This document shows, in pieces, positions 15,312-19,067 of a DNA stretch of 19,067 nucleotides. Source of the stretch: Candidatus Gastranaerophilales bacterium (lineage in GTDB: Bacteria > Cyanobacteriota > Vampirovibrionia > Gastranaerophilales > Gastranaerophilaceae). The stretch covers positions 1-19,067 of the forward strand of contig CAAGGG010000007.1 of NCBI GenBank assembly GCA_900769355.1, read 5' to 3'. The notes beneath the pieces were generated by a model that saw nothing but the letters and a program-made list of their open reading frames with translations, was not told the DNA's origin and searched no databases. The translations under genes were made by a program, and so were the position numbers. The first letter of the stretch is position 1. The number at the start of each line of letters is the position of its first letter.

Positions 15312-16001
15312 GTGTTCTGGGATAAAGATAAAAATTACACACGTAGAACAGCAGATGAATACAATGTTTGGAGAACTATTTTCCAATTTATTATTTGCAG
15401 AATTTTTTACATGATCAGGTGTAAACTAATTTATAGATTAAAGGTTGAAGGGTTGGAAAATGTTCCGAAAGATAACGCATATATTGTTTGCCCAAATCAC
15501 TTGTCTACCCTTGACCCACCGATGATTGCAGGAATTTTGCCGAGAAGAATATCGTTCATGGCAAAAAAAGAGTTGTTTGATATTCCGTTTATCAGATGGT
15601 GGATTGATTGGCTTGGAACATTTGCAGTAAATAGAGAAAGCCTTGGACCATCTACTATTAAAACAGTTATGGAAATTAAAAAAAGTAATTGGGTTTTCGG
15701 AATTTTTCCACAAGGCACAAGAGGCGTTCCGGGAACTATAACAGGGGTAACAGAAGGTTTTGCAAAACTTGCTAAAATTACAAAATGTGCTGTTTTACCG
15801 ATAGGTATAGTTGGTACGCAAGAAGCAAGACATTTGCCGTTTACAGGACACGTTGTCGTAAAAATCGGAAAACCTATTCCTTATAACAAAGATCCGGAAG
15901 TCGTCAGACAAGAATGGATAAGACAAATTCAGAAATTAACAGGGTTTGAATATGTGGAACCTCAAGAAAATGTAGGAGCTGGTGATGAACAAAGAGCGTA
16001 A
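15312..16001 (+). CDS. plsC: 1-acyl-sn-glycerol-3-phosphate acyltransferase (PlsC-like)
   Basis: PlsC adds the second acyl chain to lysophosphatidate to make phosphatidate, at the inner membrane. The 229-residue protein has acyltransferase block I NHLSTLD (62-68; catalytic H63 and D68), block II around GTFAVNRES and block III FPQGTRG (132-138), where Gln replaces the usual Glu of FPEGTR. A hydrophobic segment (about 22-42) may dip into the membrane. The GTG start has GGAG seven bases upstream. The next gene overlaps its end by 17 bases and is a paralogue, sharing the N-terminal RR-x3-EYN-x2-RT-x-F pattern. Acyl acceptor specificity is inferred from the family. Confidence 0.85.
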   Translation: MFWDKDKNYTRRTADEYNVWRTIFQFIICRIFYMIRCKLIYRLKVEGLENVPKDNAYIVCPNHLSTLDPPMIAGILPRRISFMAKKELFDIPFIRWWIDWLGTFAVNRESLGPSTIKTVMEIKKSNWVFGIFPQGTRGVPGTITGVTEGFAKLAKITKCAVLPIGIVGTQEARHLPFTGHVVVKIGKPIPYNKDPEVVRQEWIRQIQKLTGFEYVEPQENVGAGDEQRA

Positions 16002-16683
16002 CTATAACAGAAGATATCCGAACGAATATAATATTTTCAGAACGATGTTTTACATGGCGTTTTTATATTTTGTCGTAATTCCGTTCATGAAGATTTTTTA
16101 TGATTGTAAAATATCAGGACGTGAAAACCTGCCAACAAAGGCAAAAAGCGGAAAATTCATCTATACCGCAAACCATGTTTCACACTTTGATCCGCCTATG
16201 GTAACAATGGCATGTGGCAGACCGATTGCTTATATGGCTAAAAAAGAATTATTCCAAAAAGGTGACAAGTTTGAATGGCTTGTAAAACGTCTTGGAGCAT
16301 TTGCAGTTGACAGAACCAAACCTGAAATTGCAACTTTTAAAACAGTAAAAGATATTTTGTCTACAAGCTGGTCACTAGGCGTGTTTCCGCAAGGTGGTAT
16401 AAGACCTTACGGCTCAGATATCAATGATTTGAAAAAAGGCTTTATTGTAATTGCAAAAAATGCAAAGGCTGATATTGTTCCTGTTGCAATTGGAGAATTT
16501 ACGGGATATCCGAAATTGAAACCGTTCACAAGACGAAAAGTTCGCTTGCACGTTGGCAAACCGATTTCTTACAAATTAAGTCCGGAAGAAATTACTTATG
16601 AGTGGTGTAGACAAATTACAGAGTTTGCCGATTACACGAATTCTGCACAAAAACCGGAAAAAGATGTCACAACAGCAGTATAG
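15985..16683 (+). CDS. PlsC-like acyltransferase, divergent tandem paralogue
   Basis: This 232-residue protein has block I NHVSHFD (63-69; H64, D69) and GAFAVDR (104-110). Block III, however, reads FPQGGIR (134-140) instead of FPEGTR, altering both the Glu and the Thr positions used to bind the glycerol phosphate. A hydrophobic stretch at about 20-38 suggests membrane attachment. The ATG at 15985 is favoured over the adjacent GTG (15982) because AGGAG at 15974-15978 is six bases upstream. It overlaps the preceding gene by 17 bases, implying coupled translation. It probably arose by tandem duplication and may use a different acceptor or acyl donor, for example another lysolipid. Confidence 0.8.
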   Translation: MNKERNYNRRYPNEYNIFRTMFYMAFLYFVVIPFMKIFYDCKISGRENLPTKAKSGKFIYTANHVSHFDPPMVTMACGRPIAYMAKKELFQKGDKFEWLVKRLGAFAVDRTKPEIATFKTVKDILSTSWSLGVFPQGGIRPYGSDINDLKKGFIVIAKNAKADIVPVAIGEFTGYPKLKPFTRRKVRLHVGKPISYKLSPEEITYEWCRQITEFADYTNSAQKPEKDVTTAV

Positions 16684-16764
16684 AACAGAAATTCAAAACA
16701 TATTTATAGGTTGTGCTTGTTAAATTGCGACAAATTTAAAACAATAAGAAACTTTTAACAAATC

Positions 16765-16793
16765 TTAACTTCACTAGCAATTTTTTCTATATT
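16765..16793 (+). promoter_or_regulatory. Possible promoter of the zincin-like gene with G tract
   Basis: TTAACT (16765-16770) and TATATT (16788-16793) have a 17-base spacer, about 45 bases before the ATG at 16838. The -10 element is embedded in an inverted repeat (16787-16814). Confidence 0.45.
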
Positions 16794-16814
16794 TTGTCCT
16801 TAAATAAAATATAG
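16787..16814. promoter_or_regulatory. Inverted repeat overlapping the -10 region
   Basis: Perfect nine-base arms CTATATTTT (16787-16795) and AAAATATAG (16806-16814) are separated by ten bases. The position over the predicted -10 and start point is typical of a repressor operator. The AT-only arms leave room for chance. Confidence 0.35.
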
Positions 16815-16837
16815 GGAAAAATAATGAAAGGAAACTT

Positions 16838-18027
16838 ATGGTAGAAGCAATTGGCAACAATGTGAAATTCACGGGAATTCAACCGAATTCTGGTGTAACA
16901 AGTCCTGTCGGGGGGGGGGGAATAGCGTAGCTTCTATCCCTTCTCAAAAGCCTGATGAATTTGTAAGACAAGGTGGAGAAGAAAAAGAAAACATAAAACT
17001 TTCAACAGGAGCAAAAGTCGGTATCGATGCCGGTATTTTAGCAGCAGCGGGTTTGGTTGTTGCTGCAATTTTTACTAAGGGAAAAAATATAAGACCGGCT
17101 AATCTTTCAGAACATGTAGATTTTCAACTTGCAAAAACGAAGGAAGAAGCGGCTAAATTTGTAAAAGATAATTTTGGAATGCTGTATCGTTCAAAGGCAC
17201 AAAATGATATGTCATTAGAAATGATGAATTTTGTTAATAAGGGACTAACAAAATTTAATAATGCAACTAAGGGCAAGTATAGACCAGCTAATTTTATTGA
17301 ATATTCTGCAAAATCTTTCATCAATGAAGATGCTGATGCAATGGCAAGAGTCCTAAGATATGATGGAGATAAAAACTATTATAGTATATGTTTTAATCCT
17401 AAATTTTTTGAAAATATTGATAAGGAAATTGCCCATACGATTAATGACAATATTGTGGCAGGTGCAATTAGCAAAATAAATGGCAGATATACTTTTGACC
17501 CTCTTAACAGATCTTTTTCAATTGCAAAAGAAACAGAAGATAAAATCACTAAATATTTGCAAGGAAACTGTACTCTTGAAGAAAAAGTAGAGCTATTACA
17601 CCTTCTTGATGATATGACTGATGCGAATATTAAATTGTTTGAAAAATATAATGGAGACCTAAATAAACTACAAGAACTGGTAGGAACTAATATAACCGTC
17701 GAAAAAACATCTCCTTTTCACGTTGTCTACCATGAAATAGGTCATGTTTATCATGATTTGAAAGACCCCAATATGTTTGAAAAAATGGGCAAATTGAAGG
17801 AGCTTAAGCAATCCGGCATTACTGATTTTTCAATTTTAAATGAATTTAATGGTAAATATCAAGGTGTTGCAAGTAGAGTTTCTGATTACGCAACTACTTC
17901 TCCAGCAGAGTTTGTTGCAGAGGTTTATGCAAAAATGATTGATGGTAAAAAATTTGATAATGAGATAATGGCTTTGTATAAAAAATATGGTGGTCCTGAG
18001 TTGCCGAATATGTACAATGCAGCTTGA
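16838..18027 (+). CDS. Membrane-anchored zincin-like (HEIGH) protein, frame broken at an 11-G tract
   Basis: Translation from ATG 16838 (GGA five bases upstream) gives MVEAIGNNVKFTGIQPNSG and then hits a run of 11 Gs. As written, the frame ends at TAG 16928-16930 after 30 residues. One extra G makes the whole gene one open frame of 396 residues. Downstream the protein has a hydrophobic anchor (GIDAGILAAAGLVVAAIF) followed by KGKNIRP, then a large domain with HEIGH (bases 17731-17745), SPAEFVAE and the end GPELPNMYNAA. It is a full-length paralogue of the gene at 2-1144. The N-terminal FTG resembles FKG in the zincin-like protein at 3464-4438. An in-frame TTG at 17053 gives a 324-residue form but lacks most of the anchor and a ribosome site. 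Either the gene is phase-variable and off here, or one G was lost in sequencing. Peptidase activity is inferred. Confidence 0.75.
16910..16920 (+). repeat. Homopolymeric G(11) tract inside coding sequence
   Basis: Eleven consecutive Gs encode a glycine run about 24 residues into the protein. Tracts of this length mutate by slipped-strand mispairing. With 11 Gs the frame is closed; with 12 (or 9) it is open. Confidence 0.9.
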
Positions 18028-18071
18028 TGAAGAGTTTTTTTAGAATGACGATTACTTAGTTATTATAAGAT

Positions 18072-18104
18072 AATTAATTTTTCCTTAAGAAAATTAATTT
18101 TTTT
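18072..18104. terminator. AT-rich hairpin with T-run, possible terminator
   Basis: Ten-base perfect arms AATTAATTTT (18072-18081) and AAAATTAATT (18090-18099) have an eight-base loop and continue into a run of Ts to 18104. It could end transcription of the zincin-like gene. The absence of G-C pairs makes it weak, and it could instead be a control site for groES. Confidence 0.4.
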
Positions 18105-18161
18105 CGAAATCCGTTATATAAATATATATGTAGACTAATTAGGAGAAAAGGAGAGAAAATC

Positions 18162-18446
18162 ATGTTAAAACCATTAGGTGACAGAATTGTTATTAAAGTT
18201 GTTGAAGATACAGAACAAACATCAGGCGGTATTTTTATTCCTGACAGCGCAAAAGAAAAACCTCAAAAAGGTGAAGTTGTTGCTGTTGGCGTTGGTAAAA
18301 TGAACGAAAAAGGTGAAAGAGAACCTATGGAAGTTAAAGTTGGTGATGTTGTTCTTTATGCAAAATACGCCGGAACTGACATCAAAATGGACGGTGTTGA
18401 ATATAAAATCTTGTCTGTAAAAGACGCATTGGCAGTGATTGAATAA
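18162..18446 (+). CDS. groES: Co-chaperonin GroES
   Basis: This 94-residue protein of the normal GroES length begins LKPLGDRIVIKVVE. It has the mobile loop that contacts GroEL (EDTEQTSGGIFIPDSA, about 15-30), GEVVAVGVGK, the VGDVVLYAKYAGTDIKMDGVEY block and the terminal DALAVIE. It caps the GroEL ring during ATP-driven folding in the cytoplasm. An AGGAG/GGAGAG-rich leader precedes the ATG. No CIRCE element (TTAGCACTC-N9-GAGTGCTAA) is visible upstream, so HrcA control of the usual form is not supported. groEL follows after an unusual 112-base spacer. Confidence 0.97.
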   Translation: MLKPLGDRIVIKVVEDTEQTSGGIFIPDSAKEKPQKGEVVAVGVGKMNEKGEREPMEVKVGDVVLYAKYAGTDIKMDGVEYKILSVKDALAVIE

Positions 18447-18450
18447 ATTA

Positions 18451-18538
18451 GTGAATAGTGATTGGTGAGTGGTGAATAGACCATTTCATTTTTTATTTTT
18501 TGTAACGAACTATTCACTATTCACAATTCACTACTCAC
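18451..18538. repeat. Inverted heptamer array between groES and groEL
   Basis: The left arm (18451-18479) is four heptamers of the form GTGAnTn (GTGAATA, GTGATTG, GTGAGTG, GTGAATA) plus G. The right arm (18510-18538) is four such heptamers on the opposite strand. The arms match at 24 of 29 positions, with several of the differences tolerable as G-U pairs, around a 30-base T-rich loop. It is either a mobile or REP-like repeat or an mRNA stem-loop. Confidence 0.75.
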
Positions 18539-18558
18539 ATAAGTAAGGAGAAATAAAA

Positions 18559-19067
18559 ATGGCAAAACGTATAGTATTTAATGAAGAAGCCAGAAAGGCT
18601 CTTTTGAATGGTATAGATGCAGTAGCAGATGCTGTTAAGGTTACACTTGGACCAAAAGGCAGAAACGTTATTCTTGAAAAGAAATACGGTGCACCTCAAA
18701 TCGTTAACGATGGCGTTACTATTGCAAAAGAAATTGAACTTAAAGACGGTCTTGAAAATGCAGGTGCTCAACTTCTAAAAGAAGTTTCATCTAAAACAAA
18801 TGATGTCGCAGGTGACGGTACAACAACCGCTTCTGTATTAGCACAAGCAATCGTTAGAGAAGGTTTGAAAAACTTGACAGCAGGTGCAAACCCAATGTCT
18901 ATGAAACGTGGTATTGATAAAGCTGTTGAAATTTCTGTGAAAGAAATCAAAGATATGTCAAGACCTGTTAATACAAAAGAAGAAATCGCACAAGTTGCTG
19001 CAATTTCTGCAGGCAACAACAAAGAAATCGGTGAATTAATTGCAGAAGCAATGGAAAAAGTTGGACA
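18559..19067 (+). CDS. groEL: Chaperonin GroEL, 3' end outside window
   Basis: The first 169 codons of the 60-kDa chaperonin are present and the frame stays open to the last base. It starts AKRIVFNEEARKALLNGIDAVADAV and has the nucleotide-binding blocks VTLGPKGRNVILEK and NDGVTIAKEIEL. DVAGDGTTTASVLAQAI contains the catalytic-type aspartate. ATG 18559 has AAGGAG upstream (18545-18550). It forms the groES-groEL operon. The heptamer inverted repeat in the spacer could alter the GroES:GroEL ratio by mRNA folding or processing. Confidence 0.97.
   Translation, partial: MAKRIVFNEEARKALLNGIDAVADAVKVTLGPKGRNVILEKKYGAPQIVNDGVTIAKEIELKDGLENAGAQLLKEVSSKTNDVAGDGTTTASVLAQAIVREGLKNLTAGANPMSMKRGIDKAVEISVKEIKDMSRPVNTKEEIAQVAAISAGNNKEIGELIAEAMEKVG

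Noticed and set aside
16824..16844. Six-codon upstream frame (ATG 16824 to TAG 16842-16844) overlapping the start of the G-tract gene, as a regulatory leader peptide.
   Set aside because: No ribosome site of its own; the AAAGGA within it serves the main ATG. Probably coincidental.
17053..18027. Reading the right-hand zincin-like gene as a complete 324-residue protein starting at TTG 17053.
   Set aside because: No ribosome site precedes this TTG, it cuts into the hydrophobic anchor, and the same frame is open further upstream to the G tract with homology-like features. The true start is ATG 16838 with a frameshift at the G tract.
18028..18161. Search for a CIRCE heat-shock operator upstream of groES.
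   Set aside because: No TTAGCACTC/GAGTGCTAA pair or near match is present; only an AT-only inverted repeat is seen.
1..19067. CRISPR arrays, tRNA/rRNA genes, transposases, integrases and toxin-antitoxin pairs.
   Set aside because: None seen: no regularly spaced direct repeats, no cloverleaf-capable intergenic stretch, and no DDE or tyrosine recombinase motifs in any frame examined.

Overview
This is an AT-rich bacterial window with dense genes, short intergenic gaps and Shine-Dalgarno starts (ATG, with several GTG/TTG). The housekeeping genes are bacterial: lgt, ruvX, tilS, hpt, plsC-type acyltransferases and groES-groEL. The accessory proteins have Asn/Ser-rich N-termini carrying an F-x-G motif. 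The best fit I can offer is a non-photosynthetic relative of cyanobacteria (Gastranaerophilales/Melainabacteria type). This is inference from protein style and was not checked by search.

Layout. The left edge holds the 3' part of a membrane-anchored HExGH metalloprotease-like gene (2-1144, +). It is followed by a bidirectional terminator and a convergent small HEAT-repeat gene (1389-1673, -). Diverging from that gene is an orphan acyl-CoA dehydratase activase-like protein (1866-2939, +), and the divergent spacer contains operator-like repeats. A 92-residue unknown (3189-3467, +) meets a second, soluble HExxH protein (3464-4438, -) tail to tail with a 4-base stop-codon overlap. Upstream of the latter on the minus strand lie an Fsr-like MFS exporter, lgt, and a TPR lipoprotein that Lgt would modify.

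A plus-strand unit runs from 7178 to 12873 with gaps of 55 bases or less: a free-standing ClpX zinc-binding domain, a 504-residue unknown, ruvX, a DUF1292 protein, a protein made only of Clp N-domain repeats, tilS and hpt. The ruvX-DUF1292 and tilS-hpt pairs are familiar from Firmicutes. The two ATPase-less Clp substrate-recognition modules are unusual company. A strong terminator separates hpt from a convergent 754-residue phosphohexomutase, whose promoter lies back to back with that of two tandem PlsC-like acyltransferases.

The right edge carries a full-length paralogue of the first gene (16838-18027). An 11-base G tract breaks its frame near the N-terminus; 12 Gs would give a continuous 396-residue protein. 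In an AT-rich genome this looks like a phase-variable on/off switch, although a homopolymer sequencing error must be excluded. groES and the 5' part of groEL follow, separated by a spacer built almost entirely of an inverted pair of four-heptamer arrays.

The strongest candidate for something undescribed is the family of F-x-G-tagged zincin-like proteins, one member of which is apparently switchable. Second is the pairing of Clp recognition domains without their ATPases.
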